Assembly (NCBI GenBank): GCA_965218935.1
Contig: CBDCMH010000002.1
Span: forward strand, 248,001-312,000
Reading direction: 5' to 3'
DNA: 64,000 bases
Source of the DNA: JADFOI01 sp965218935
GTDB lineage: Bacteria; Acidobacteriota; UBA6911; RPQK01; JADFOI01
Part shown: piece by piece, positions 1-8,490 of the stretch
Position numbering within the stretch: position 1 is the stretch's first letter
Layout of the letters: each line of letters starts with the position of its first letter
Program-made: the position numbers and the translations under genes
Notes under the pieces: generated by a model
The model's input: the letters and a program-made list of their open reading frames with translations, nothing else
Database searches by the model: none
What the model was told of the DNA's origin: nothing

Positions 1-1
1 C

Positions 2-388
2 ATTTCGGTTTGCTCGGTTTGGAACGAAGAAATGAAAAATGTGCTTCAACTGAACTCCAAGGCGCGTTCCAGCTTTATCGGCGAGGGAGGTCACTCAGGC
101 ATCCTCAATCCGATTGGTGACTACATCGTGGGTCCCCAGGACAAAGGGGAAACGATCCTGTACGCTGATCTCGACTTCGAACAAGTGACACGAGGCAAGA
201 TGGTGCATGATGTCACAGGCCACTACCAGCGTTTCGACATTTTCTCCCTGCAAGTCAACCGACAGGCTTACGCCCGGAAGCTGGTTGGACCCCTTGCGAA
301 ACAGGACGCCGTGCCCCTGGGTGTCGATGAGGAAACCGAAGAAAGGGTTCCCCTGGTCCAGGACCCTCGTCTCGTAACAAAGTCCTAG
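2..388 (+). CDS. Nitrilase-family carbon-nitrogen hydrolase, C-terminal fragment (cut by window edge)
   Basis: The reading frame is open from the first bases of the window, so the gene starts upstream. The visible residues match the C-terminal end of aliphatic nitrilases and cyanide hydratases: a G-x-Y-I-V-G-P segment, then ILYADLDFE, then GHYQRFDIFSLQVNR, the conserved strand and tail that follow the catalytic Cys in this family. The catalytic Glu, Lys and Cys would lie before the window. These cytoplasmic enzymes hydrolyse nitriles to carboxylic acid and ammonia. An internal ATG at 32 exists but falls in mid-domain and is unlikely to be the start. A YbjQ-family gene follows on the same strand. 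Confidence 0.75.
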   Translation: MSVCSVWNEEMKNVLQLNSKARSSFIGEGGHSGILNPIGDYIVGPQDKGETILYADLDFEQVTRGKMVHDVTGHYQRFDIFSLQVNRQAYARKLVGPLAKQDAVPLGVDEETEERVPLVQDPRLVTKS

Positions 389-460
389 GAGAATTGGGGG
401 ACAGTCCCCGAATTCTCCCTCATTCACCGGAGGGGATATTGCATTTGTTATAATCGAAGG

Positions 461-790
461 GTGCATGATTCTGCCATACTCCTGACCAATATCGATTCCG
501 TTCCCGGCAAGACCATTGTCGAACACTTTGGGTTGGTCCAGGGAACCACGATTCGAGCCAAGCACATCGGCACGGACGCCCTGGCCGGGCTGAAAAATAT
601 CGTCGGCGGGGAACTGAAGGGATACACCAAACTACTGCAGGAGTCCCGTCAGGAGGCGACCTCAAGGATGATCGAGCAGGCCCGACAGCTGGGAGCAAAC
701 GCTATCATCAATGTTCGCTTCGCCACCTCCTCGGTATCCAAGGGAGCAGCAGAGCTTTTCGCTTACGGTACCGCCGTTCGCATCGAGTAG
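461..790 (+). CDS. YbjQ/UPF0145 family protein
   Basis: A small protein of 109 residues covering one whole YbjQ (putative heavy-metal-binding, UPF0145) domain. It has the family features: a V-P-G-K-T-I start strand, the helix with LAGLKNIVGGELKGYTKLL, then RxEATxRM, LGANAIINVRF and the final AYGTAV strand. The proposed start is GTG, because no ATG precedes the conserved domain in frame. The domain forms pentameric rings in solved members; its function is not established. It is followed 16 bases later by a paralogue with a membrane anchor and then an M48 protease, which suggests a three-gene unit. Confidence 0.8.
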   Translation: MHDSAILLTNIDSVPGKTIVEHFGLVQGTTIRAKHIGTDALAGLKNIVGGELKGYTKLLQESRQEATSRMIEQARQLGANAIINVRFATSSVSKGAAELFAYGTAVRIE

Positions 791-806
791 AAGAGAATCA
801 AAGCCG

Positions 807-1259
807 ATGCTTGACCTGGCCATTTTCTGCATCCTGTTGACGATGGGGTACCTTGTCGGTCGGACGACGGAGCATCGGCACTACAAATCCATTCTGCTGC
901 GCGAGAAGGCCTCCCTCCGACTGCCAGTCGTTACCGGCAACATGCTGCCCGAAGTGGATCAGATCGAAAAGACGTATCTGGTCTCCGGAAGCTGTGTGAT
1001 CTCCATCGACTATTTCAAGCGCGTCCTGGCGGGACTTCGCAACATCATGGGAGGGAGAGTGACGGCCTACGAGACACTGATCGATCGGGCCCGCCGCGAG
1101 GCTATCCTGAGAATGAAGTACGAGGCGCTGGGTAGCCATATCATCGTCAATACGCGAGTGGAGACTGCAAGTATTTTCAGCTCCACGAATCAAAACGGTA
1201 TCGGCAGCGTTGAAGTCCTTGCCTACGGCACGGCAGTCAAGCTGAACCGAACGTCTTGA
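807..1259 (+). CDS. Membrane-anchored YbjQ/UPF0145 family protein
   Basis: A paralogue of the gene just upstream, 150 residues from the ATG chosen here. It begins with a hydrophobic stretch (about residues 2-16, LDLAIFCILLTMGYLVG), so the domain is probably tethered to the inner membrane. The YbjQ core follows (VLAGLRNIMGGRVTAYETLI, then RREAILRM, SHIIVNTRVET, AYGTAVKL). The start follows the purine-rich sequence AAGAGAATCAAAG. The stop codon overlaps the TTG start of the next gene (TTGA), so translation of the M48 protease is probably coupled. Function is unknown. Confidence 0.8.
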   Translation: MLDLAIFCILLTMGYLVGRTTEHRHYKSILLREKASLRLPVVTGNMLPEVDQIEKTYLVSGSCVISIDYFKRVLAGLRNIMGGRVTAYETLIDRARREAILRMKYEALGSHIIVNTRVETASIFSSTNQNGIGSVEVLAYGTAVKLNRTS

Positions 1260-2065
1260 AGTACACACCCAAGCTCCTTAGCAAGAACGTCAACGCCCCC
1301 GCAGTTCGCCCTTTGAGAGAATTCGCCATCCTGACTGGAGGCGTTCTCGCTGCGCTGATTGTGATTTACGTCCTGTTGGGTTTCGCCCTGGAATGGGTCG
1401 TCGTTCCCCGCATACCCCAAAGCGTGGAGCGATCCCTGGGTGAACTGTTTCTGGGAAATTACGCTGTCGAAGACTCACCCGAAACGAAATACCTTCAGGG
1501 CATCCTCGACCGGTTGGTCGAGCATGAGCCCTCACAAACACTCGATTTCCAGCTCCATGTTGAGGAAGATTCGATGGTCAACGCGATGGCGCTGCCCGGT
1601 GGACATATCGTGCTCTACCGAGGTCTGCTCGATCGAGTGGAATCGGAAAACGAACTGGCCATGATTCTCGGACACGAACTGGGGCACTTCGCCAAACGCC
1701 ACCATCTCGAAGGGTTGGGGCGAGGATTGGTGCTTTGGGTTCTCTCCACCACCCTACTGGGAGACCAGAGCGGGATCACCCAATTTCTCCAGGACGGTCT
1801 GATCAAGGTAGAATCTCGATTCTCCCAGCGGCAGGAACGAGAGGTCGATGAATATGGCCTTCATCTCCTTCAGAAAACTTATGCTCATGTGGCTGGGGCC
1901 ACCGATTTTTTCGAAAGGATCCAAAAAGAGGAGCCCCAAGGTCCTCTGGCCTATTTCTTCGCTTCTCATCCGTCGCCGGCCAACCGAGTCGATTTCCTCA
2001 AGGAGTTGATCGCCAGCACCCATTACCCCATCGGGGAAAAGGCACCGCTGGATTTACCCGAATAA
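1256..2065 (+). CDS. M48-family zinc metalloprotease (membrane-anchored)
   Basis: A 269-residue protein with one N-terminal transmembrane segment (about residues 24-48) and an M48 peptidase domain. The zinc-binding HELGH lies at residues 140-144 in the context MILGHELGHFAKRHH, and the third ligand is probably the Glu of EVDEYGLHLL further on. The C-terminal FFASHPSPANRVDFLKEL is the usual M48 ending. Related proteins (HtpX, BepA, Oma1-like) degrade or rearrange damaged envelope proteins. The TTG start overlaps the stop of the preceding YbjQ gene, so the three genes are likely one operon. Substrate cannot be inferred from sequence. Confidence 0.85.
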   Translation: MKYTPKLLSKNVNAPAVRPLREFAILTGGVLAALIVIYVLLGFALEWVVVPRIPQSVERSLGELFLGNYAVEDSPETKYLQGILDRLVEHEPSQTLDFQLHVEEDSMVNAMALPGGHIVLYRGLLDRVESENELAMILGHELGHFAKRHHLEGLGRGLVLWVLSTTLLGDQSGITQFLQDGLIKVESRFSQRQEREVDEYGLHLLQKTYAHVAGATDFFERIQKEEPQGPLAYFFASHPSPANRVDFLKELIASTHYPIGEKAPLDLPE

Positions 2066-2087
2066 ATGTAAACTTACGTTTACATTT
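2064..2087. other. Perfect 10-bp AT-rich palindrome at the end of the M48 gene
   Basis: AAATGTAAAC, a 4-base spacer TTAC, then GTTTACATTT, starting on the M48 stop codon. The shape resembles a TetR- or MarR-type operator more than a terminator because it is short and AT-rich, but a T-rich run follows. It may simply be a weak terminator for the upstream operon. Confidence 0.4.
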
Positions 2088-2543
2088 TGTCCGAATCCCT
2101 CTAGGAATCGCTTAACTGATTGCAAACCTTGATATTATCGGATCACCACAGGACTTATCGGGGGCTCTTTGACAATCGGACTAGACAAAAGCATGGGACA
2201 AGCAGCTTCCAGAGCCACCTCAGATAAGGTCAGTTAACTCAATTATTTTCAACTATTTAAAAGTATATTATGGCTATGCACAACTTTGGGAACAGGAATT
2301 GCTATGTACTATCTCGATATGTTGCAAAACTATCTTGTAACCCAAGTTCCAGCAAACAATACCGATCACCAGCTGGTTCACTTGAACAAACGAAAACCCA
2401 ACAAGAGGGAGGTAAACCTTGTTAAATCAACTCAACTCAGTCTTGTGGTCTGATTAATTCCTCAAGACACGCAGGGAATGCGCCCTATCAGCCTTTGTTG
2501 ACAGGGCGCATGGCCTCTGTAAACCTCTCCACCCCTTCCCCTT
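2088..2543. other. Intergenic region without a convincing gene
   Basis: Between the M48 gene and the convergent acyltransferase-hydrolase gene. It is AT-rich in the middle (2230-2270). A 51-codon frame begins at ATG 2270, but it has no good ribosome-binding site and no recognisable motif, so I do not call it. The hairpin at 2478-2511 is listed separately. Confidence 0.5.
2478..2511. terminator. Strong stem-loop, possible terminator
   Basis: ATGCGCCCT pairs perfectly with AGGGCGCAT; three more pairs (TCA/TGA) extend the stem inside, leaving a small loop. There is no T-run after it on either strand, so it may be a factor-dependent terminator, a processing site, or part of an unrecognised RNA. 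Confidence 0.4.
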
Positions 2544-2615
2544 AGTGCCTCGTTCCATAAATATGATGACCTTTGCTGATGGGTCTTGCGAGGCGAGGTC
2601 AAGGAGCGAGACACT
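2544..2615. repeat. Short copy of inverted-repeat family B (miniature element)
   Basis: Begins AGTGCCTCGT and ends GCGAGACACT, so the ends form an inverted repeat. The inside (TTTGCTGATGGG, CTTGCGAGG, GTCAAGGAG) matches, base for base with a few changes, the right half of the 275-bp element at 25426-25700 read on the other strand. It lies 15 bases beyond the stop codon of the acyltransferase-hydrolase gene. Confidence 0.6.
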
Positions 2616-2630
2616 TACATCAGAATTTTC

Positions 2631-4895
2631 TCAAAGATTCTCCAGAAACGAGACAATCCTCTCCTGAGTCTCCCCAATATCCTCGTACAGGATTCCATGG
2701 CGGGTTGCAGGCACCATAACGACTTCCTTCTGGAGAGCACCCAGCTTCTTGTGGATGAGTTCGGCGCTTTCCGCATCCACAGTGGGATCGTCAGCCCCCT
2801 GAAGGAGGGTAACCGGACACCGCACATCCGCTAGACGCTCATCCAGCTCATCCAGCATGCTGCGCAGCTCGTACAGACCGCGGACGGGCTTGTTGCGGTA
2901 GTTGATGTGAGGATGCTCCGGTTGGGTAGCTCGAAATGGCATGATGCCTTCAAAAGAGGAAACCCAGCGGACCAGCTTGTTGGCTGTGTGCACCAGCGGA
3001 ACAAAGATGATACCGCGGTCCCGGAACTTCATAGGCGCAGAGATGGCCACCACCCCAGCCAAGTTATCCGGTTGATCGGCGGCAAGGAGAAGGGACAGGC
3101 CTCCGCCGGTGGAAAATCCAACCAAGCAGAGGCGAGGGGCAAACGCTGACAGAATCTTATAACCTTCTTGCACCGGCTCCAGCCAGTCCTGCCAGCTCCG
3201 CTCCCGAAGATCCCAGGGAGAGGTCCCATGACCCTTGAGTCGTACTCCGATCACCGGATAGCCCAGGGTCTGCAGTTTCTCAGCGAAGGGACGGACTTCC
3301 GCGGGCGAGGCCGAAAACCCGTGCACCAGAACGACACCCAGTTCCTTGCGCTCTTCCGGCAGGAACAAGAAGGGCTCCCCGCTCTCGGTAGCCGTCTCCA
3401 GCTGGTTGATTTCCTCATGGCGAGGTTTGGAAAAGTATTGCCTGTCCCAGGCGTAAGCAACGCGCTCGTCGTCAAAGCGCAGCTTCGCCAGCCTCTGGGG
3501 GTCGATTGCCGGAGCTTCCTCAACCGACTGCCTGACCGAGCGGGAGACCCCGGCGATGGGCTCCGCTTCGTTGGCGTAGACGACCACCAGGTTCTCGATG
3601 CGGATCTCATCGAACTCGTTTTCCTTAAGGAGCTTGGGGAGGAAGCGGTATCGCCCATTTGCCCTCTCGACGAGAGCCATGGAGGCGGTAGTTTTCAGAA
3701 ACCGCTCAAGCCCAAGGCATCGTCCCTCCAGAACACCACGATAGGCCTCAGGATTCTTGAGGCTTCGATGAAGATGCATGGAAGGTTCCTTCTGTGCTTG
3801 TTTCACCGCCAAATAGAGGATCCTGTGGAACAGTGCGTGATCCACTTCCGTTTGCACTTTGTCGACCAGCGCCAGAATGATACTCGAGGCCAGGTGAGAA
3901 AGATTGACGGTCACGCCGGTGTACATCCTGTGCATGTACTCGTCTCTAACTTTTCCGACTCTGTCCCGCATGCGCCTTGCCATCAGGCGAACATTCCAAC
4001 TTCCCCCTTCGGGCAGCAGCTCAAAAAACCCATCCAAAGAATCGATCTTGAGACTCAGCTGACTCATCATCTTTCGCTCCCACCAGCGCCAAAAACGGGG
4101 AAGCTGCACCGGCTCGCCCAGGCGCACGTCCATGTCGGTGTCCTTGAGCAGGATATTTCCCTCGATGAGCAATTCTTCAGAAAGCCGCCGACTCAGTCCC
4201 CTACCCACCAGCTCTCCCACCTTGCGGAGAACGTTGTCGCTCACTCGAATGGGATAGAAAGTGATGTTAGCGGGTACGATCAGAGTGGGCCGACGTGCCG
4301 CGGCCAGCAGTGTGTCTTCACTTTCCATGCCCAGGGCCTCGACCCACGACTCCACACGCTTGACGTTCCCTGTCTTATGGGCCTGCAGGACCGCCGTCTT
4401 GAAGGCATCCAGCGCCAGTGCCAGGACAGCGGCGCCGCTGTGGTGTTTGCGCCTCTCCTCGGCCATGCGGGAGTAAACGCTGTATTGCCCTCCACTATCC
4501 ATCACCCTGCGATCCTTCACCATTCCGCCCTCTGGGAAGACGATCACCTTACGACCCCGGAGGATTTCTTCGGCCAGGAAGGGAAGAAGCCTGGGATGAT
4601 CATTGGGTACCGTTCCTACGTTCAACAGATAGTTGGAAAATGCAGATTCCTCGACGAAGAAATCCTTCGAGGCCAGTGAGCGGCACAGGGCCCCGGTTTC
4701 CTGGTAGATCAGGTACTGGGGGATGAAGGTCTCGAAGCGGGCAAAGTGGTTGAAGAGAAAGATATCTCCTGCGTCAACCTGGCCCTTGTGATGCAATTTG
4801 AGATTGAGTCGTAGAATCTTCTTCAGAATCGTGACGATTCTTACGGACCACTCATAAGTGGACTGGTTGATCTGCAGCGCATCATCCGGGTCCAT
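2631..4895 (-). CDS. Acyltransferase / alpha-beta hydrolase fusion protein
   Basis: A two-enzyme protein of about 754 residues. The N-terminal part is a PlsC-like glycerophosphate acyltransferase: the variant motif NHFARFE (residues 49-55, in place of NHx4D) and FPEGG (120-124, motif III). The C-terminal quarter is an alpha/beta hydrolase: LVHGFSASPAE (oxyanion region), nucleophile elbow GFSTGG, acid in GADDPTVDAES, and His in ATRHGILYED. The combination suggests making and breaking ester bonds in lipids at the membrane. I start at the ATG that overlaps the PilZ gene by 14 bases; the frame extends 41 codons further upstream but only through PilZ coding sequence. Probably co-transcribed with PilZ, so its activity may be linked to c-di-GMP. 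Confidence 0.8.
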   Translation of the reverse strand: MDPDDALQINQSTYEWSVRIVTILKKILRLNLKLHHKGQVDAGDIFLFNHFARFETFIPQYLIYQETGALCRSLASKDFFVEESAFSNYLLNVGTVPNDHPRLLPFLAEEILRGRKVIVFPEGGMVKDRRVMDSGGQYSVYSRMAEERRKHHSGAAVLALALDAFKTAVLQAHKTGNVKRVESWVEALGMESEDTLLAAARRPTLIVPANITFYPIRVSDNVLRKVGELVGRGLSRRLSEELLIEGNILLKDTDMDVRLGEPVQLPRFWRWWERKMMSQLSLKIDSLDGFFELLPEGGSWNVRLMARRMRDRVGKVRDEYMHRMYTGVTVNLSHLASSIILALVDKVQTEVDHALFHRILYLAVKQAQKEPSMHLHRSLKNPEAYRGVLEGRCLGLERFLKTTASMALVERANGRYRFLPKLLKENEFDEIRIENLVVVYANEAEPIAGVSRSVRQSVEEAPAIDPQRLAKLRFDDERVAYAWDRQYFSKPRHEEINQLETATESGEPFLFLPEERKELGVVLVHGFSASPAEVRPFAEKLQTLGYPVIGVRLKGHGTSPWDLRERSWQDWLEPVQEGYKILSAFAPRLCLVGFSTGGGLSLLLAADQPDNLAGVVAISAPMKFRDRGIIFVPLVHTANKLVRWVSSFEGIMPFRATQPEHPHINYRNKPVRGLYELRSMLDELDERLADVRCPVTLLQGADDPTVDAESAELIHKKLGALQKEVVMVPATRHGILYEDIGETQERIVSFLENL

Positions 4896-5562
4896 TGTGC
4901 TGTGTGGCCTGATTACTCTGGTACTGAACCAGAAACTCCAGGAGGTGGTATTGCTCCTCCTCTTCCATCTGAAGAAACTCCAGAGCAACCAAATTGAGAG
5001 GTTCTCCGTCGAGTTCAAACGGGTTCGACCGAACGACCCATCCGACAGGATTCAGGTCCTGGGAAGGGGGACAGTGAACGTGCATTTCTAATTTATCCCC
5101 CGCCTGCAGCAGAAGACGGGTTTTAAAGAGCAACCCGCTCACGCTGATATTTTCGGTTTGACAATCGACGACTCTCTCGCCGATAAGTTTCGAGTCTGCA
5201 GCGTCAATGATCGTGAACCAGAAAGGAATGTGCACACTCACTCGAGGTGATTTTCTTCTCTGCACGGTCACCCCTTTGTCGTGGATGGAGATGGCCACGT
5301 GCCGCTTGCCGGAAGGAGTGATGTTGATCACCTCGGCCTCCCAATAATAGGCAACAGCCTCCTCATCCCAGTATTTGATTCGAACTTTCTCTCCCTCTTG
5401 AAAGAGGTCCTGAGAGGTGGGTCGGGCAAGCTCCAGCCAGATTTCAGCTGGGGAACTGGTGACGACTGTCGCAGCGAGAGTCTGCTTGGACTCTCCTTGA
5501 ATGGATATCGCTGAGCCTTCCTGCGGGTAACGACCGAGGTCAGCAGTGTCCTGTTGAATCAT
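4882..5562 (-). CDS. PilZ-domain c-di-GMP receptor (YcgR-like architecture)
   Basis: 226 residues. The N-terminal half looks like the beta-barrel partner domain of YcgR-type proteins. The C-terminal half is a PilZ domain with both ligand motifs: RRKSPR (RxxxR) at about residue 126 and ENISVSGLLF (D/NxSxxG) further on. PilZ proteins bind c-di-GMP and change conformation to act on a partner. The gene overlaps the downstream acyltransferase-hydrolase gene, so that enzyme is the likeliest partner or co-regulated product. Three GGDEF proteins elsewhere in the window could supply the ligand. Confidence 0.85.
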   Translation of the reverse strand: MIQQDTADLGRYPQEGSAISIQGESKQTLAATVVTSSPAEIWLELARPTSQDLFQEGEKVRIKYWDEEAVAYYWEAEVINITPSGKRHVAISIHDKGVTVQRRKSPRVSVHIPFWFTIIDAADSKLIGERVVDCQTENISVSGLLFKTRLLLQAGDKLEMHVHCPPSQDLNPVGWVVRSNPFELDGEPLNLVALEFLQMEEEEQYHLLEFLVQYQSNQATQHNGPG

Positions 5563-5666
5563 TCGCCCTGCCGCCGTTTTCGCCGTGTCGTATCGAGAAC
5601 CTATGAATAATCTCCTTCAAATATTACCACAGGGGTCTGCAGAAGTAGGAATCTCAAGCGAATGGC

Positions 5667-5842
5667 TTAGCCCGGACTATGCACAAGTTCTACTGAAGCG
5701 ACGAAATCATCCGCCCTGCCTGTGTGACCCGCAAGCGCGGGTGCCCCCGACCCGCAAGCGGGTGCCCCCGCGCGTGGCGCAACGCACTCAGGTCGGCACT
5801 TTCATCACTTCGTGACGAGAACCTATGCATAAGCCGGGCTAG
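5667..5842. repeat. Palindromic repeat family A, copy 1
   Basis: Left end TTAGCCCGGACTATGCACAA, right end (reverse complement) CTAGCCCGGCTTATGCATAG. The inside holds nested palindromes built on ACCCGCAAGCGGGT. The TAG stop codon of the M14 peptidase gene lies inside the right end. This copy is inverted relative to copies 2, 3 and 6. Confidence 0.8.
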
Positions 5843-6879
5843 CGTCGTACTTGCTCCAGCCCCGCCACGATTAATACCCATTGCAACTGCATCTGATCCC
5901 GAATAGGCATGGCGGTGAGACCTTGACGGGACACCTCTTCCATCACACGGTCGGCCTCCCCTGGTTGGGATCTGAGTTTGCCCTTCCATTTTTCAACACG
6001 ACTTTTCCATCGTTCCGCTTCCGGATCGGGAGGACCCAGCACCTCACCCACTTTGGGGAGAAGAAATAGCGGCATTTCAGTGACCAGCGCGAGGGGATCA
6101 CCACCCAGGGCACGAATCGTTTCCATGGAGCTGGGGCGAAACTTGGCGGCGGTGAGTTCATCCTCTTGATCCAGAAAATACTGGGCCATGGCTTTGGAAT
6201 TGGGACAAGTGGCAAATCCCTTTTCCAGCCGAAAGAATCCTTTCTCTCCCTGACGGTCGACGTCATGAAGCCGATATCCCAATGCGTCAACAGCTCGCCT
6301 GCATTGCGCCTTCAGCTCTTCACAGCGCGACGACCAGGCGGGTTCAATCAAGAAAAAGGGCCCACCCGCAAACGCCATTCCATGTAAGGAGGCATGCAGG
6401 TGAAATGAGCCATCCGCCTTCATCCACCATGCGGCAATGCTCCTATTTTCAGGGCGGGCATCCAGGTCAGCTGGGTCACGAGGAAAACCGAACTCCATAT
6501 CATCACCCGGTAGCTCGCGTTTGACGTGCTTGAGATATCGAATCAAATCGATTTGTTCATCCCTGTCTGTGTACCAGGAGCGATTGACTTCTCCTCCGTC
6601 AGGGTTGGCATGAGGAACAATCCACCACTGATAATCTTCCAAAATCGGCGAGCTCTCGGGAAGATGAGAGAAATAGGCCACCAGATGCCTCAACAAACGA
6701 GGGCCGGCCGGCTCATCCGAATGGCATCCGGCGATGAGGCTGATTCGGCAAGCTCCCCGACCGAAACGATAGGCGGCAATCGGTCGCTGCTCCCGAGAGT
6801 AGCCGATCTTCTCTCCTTCCGGAAAAGAGGATGTGGCGGTGACTATGGAATCAAACAGTTCTTCCATGTTCTCTCTCAT
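5839..6879 (-). CDS. M14-family zinc carboxypeptidase
   Basis: 346 residues, cytoplasmic by lack of a signal peptide. Zinc ligands of the M14 family are visible: GCHSDEPAG (HxxE, about residues 51-59), then NPDGGEVNRSW (substrate-binding Asn-Arg), then the third ligand in LHASLHG, and the probable catalytic Glu in LVTEMPLF. Such enzymes trim C-terminal residues or cleave amide bonds in murein peptides. Its TAG stop comes from the terminal CTAG of the adjoining palindromic repeat, so the original C-terminus may have been altered. It lies in a same-strand run with der and hflX, but the wide gaps suggest separate transcription. Confidence 0.85.
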   Translation of the reverse strand: MRENMEELFDSIVTATSSFPEGEKIGYSREQRPIAAYRFGRGACRISLIAGCHSDEPAGPRLLRHLVAYFSHLPESSPILEDYQWWIVPHANPDGGEVNRSWYTDRDEQIDLIRYLKHVKRELPGDDMEFGFPRDPADLDARPENRSIAAWWMKADGSFHLHASLHGMAFAGGPFFLIEPAWSSRCEELKAQCRRAVDALGYRLHDVDRQGEKGFFRLEKGFATCPNSKAMAQYFLDQEDELTAAKFRPSSMETIRALGGDPLALVTEMPLFLLPKVGEVLGPPDPEAERWKSRVEKWKGKLRSQPGEADRVMEEVSRQGLTAMPIRDQMQLQWVLIVAGLEQVRR

Positions 6880-7000
6880 CGCAAGTAGGTAGCCACAAGG
6901 CGTACCCTACGAGCGGCCCTGAAACCGCTTAAACCACGCCCTCAGGACTGTGGAAGCACCTTGGATGTTCCTCGTTCGCGCGGTCGTGCTTTCGCACTTC

Positions 7001-8314
7001 TCACGACTTCTTCTTGCTTCCTCGATGCAGCAGCCGGATCGGGGTGGCATAGAAGCCATACCGTTCGCGCAGACGGTTTACCACGAATCGCTGGGTTGAA
7101 AAATGCATTTTCTTGGAGGTACGAGTGAAGAAAACAAAGGTTGGAGGAGTCACCGCTACCTGGGCAGCATACTTGATGGGAAACTTCCGCGAACCGGCTG
7201 CAGACATCACCAGAGGTTGAATCTCTCTCTCCAAAAACTGATTGAGCTCAGCGGTGGAAACGCGAAACAGACGGGCCCTATAGGCTTCCCGGACCAACTC
7301 AAGGATCTTGTTGACCCTCTGGCCCGATTTTGCGGAAACAAAGATCATGGGAGCGTACTGAAGAAAGCGCATCCGCAGACGAAACTCTTTTTCCAGCCCG
7401 GCTGCAGTGTGAGTGTCCCGAGTAATCAAGTCCCACTTGTTGACCACCACGATAATCGATCGACCTGCTTCGTGGGCATAGCCTCCGATGGTAGCATCCA
7501 GCTTGGTGGCCCCTTCCGTGGCGTCGATCACCAACAGCACGACGTCGGCTCGCTCCAGGCTCTTTCGCGCCATCACAACACACAATTTCTCCGTCTGCAG
7601 TTCCGTTTTCCCCTTGCGGCGAATTCCCGCGGTATCGATCAAACGAAAGGTCTGATCTTCGAATCGCAAGACGGAATCCACTGAGTCGCGCGTGGTACCC
7701 GGAAGGTCGGTGACAATGGCCCGCTCCTGACCCAGAAAGCGATTCAGCAGTGAAGACTTGCCGACGTTGGGATGGCCGATGATGGCGACTCGAATTTCTT
7801 CTTCGGCGCTCAGTTCCGCCGACTCCGGAATTCGTTCCAGGATTTCTTCCACCAGGATGGAGACGCCCTGTTTGTGCTCGGCGGAAACCGGATAGAGGGT
7901 TTCCACACCCAAGGCATAGAATTGTGCCGCTTCGGGCTCGAGTTGAGGAACATCCACTTTGTTCACCACCAGCAGGTATTCCTTGCCACGAGATCGCAGG
8001 AGAGCATTTAGGCTCTCATCCAGCGGACTGATCCCCTGACGGACATCCACCACGAAGAGAATGAGATCAGCCTCTTCCATGGCAATCTCCGCCTGCTGGA
8101 GGATCCTCTCAGGAATGATCTCTTTCTGATCGGGGATGAGGCCTCCTGTGTCGATCACCTCAAAGTGCTTCTCATCCCAACGAGCAATCTCAAAGAGGCG
8201 ATCCCGAGTGATTCCCGGTTCATTTCCGACGATGGCCTTTCTCTTGCGGGTGAGCCGATTAAAGAGGGTGGATTTGCCGACGTTGGGTCTTCCGATGATG
8301 GCAACTCGATACAT
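7001..8314 (-). CDS. der: Ribosome-associated GTPase Der (EngA)
   Basis: 437 residues, the usual length. Two tandem GTPase domains are complete: G1 GRPNVGKS (8-15) with DTGG (55-58) and NKVD (118-121), then G1 GHPNVGKS (180-187) with DTAG (227-230) and a later NKWD. A KH-like C-terminal domain follows (PPTFVFFTRTSKKMHFSTQR, then RLRERYGF). Der is needed for maturation of the 50S ribosomal subunit. The C-terminal tail is basic (RGSKKKS). It is separated from hflX by a family A repeat. Confidence 0.97.
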   Translation of the reverse strand: MYRVAIIGRPNVGKSTLFNRLTRKRKAIVGNEPGITRDRLFEIARWDEKHFEVIDTGGLIPDQKEIIPERILQQAEIAMEEADLILFVVDVRQGISPLDESLNALLRSRGKEYLLVVNKVDVPQLEPEAAQFYALGVETLYPVSAEHKQGVSILVEEILERIPESAELSAEEEIRVAIIGHPNVGKSSLLNRFLGQERAIVTDLPGTTRDSVDSVLRFEDQTFRLIDTAGIRRKGKTELQTEKLCVVMARKSLERADVVLLVIDATEGATKLDATIGGYAHEAGRSIIVVVNKWDLITRDTHTAAGLEKEFRLRMRFLQYAPMIFVSAKSGQRVNKILELVREAYRARLFRVSTAELNQFLEREIQPLVMSAAGSRKFPIKYAAQVAVTPPTFVFFTRTSKKMHFSTQRFVVNRLRERYGFYATPIRLLHRGSKKKS

Positions 8315-8326
8315 CAGTTTCCCATC

Positions 8327-8490
8327 CAGCCGGGATTATGCATAGATTTTCGTGACGAAGTGCCGCAGGCGCCGCGATGACAAGGCATGCGACGAGGAGC
8401 CCAAGGAAGGGGGTACCCGCTTGCGGGTCGCGCAGTCAGCGTGGATGATTGCGGCACTGCAGTAGACAATTTATGCATAGTCCCGGCTAG
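8327..8490. repeat. Palindromic repeat family A, copy 2
   Basis: Left end AGCCGGGATTATGCATAGAT, right end reading CTAGCCGGGACTATGCATAA on the other strand. It fills the gap between hflX and der, and its last bases (CTAG) supply the hflX stop codon. The inner TACCCGCTTGCGGGT and GCAGTCAGCGTGGATGATT are shared with copy 3. Confidence 0.8.

Noticed and set aside
3168..4679. 503-codon open frame on the plus strand
   Set aside because: It is the complement of the acyltransferase-hydrolase gene; its translation has no motifs and the minus-strand protein has clear ones.
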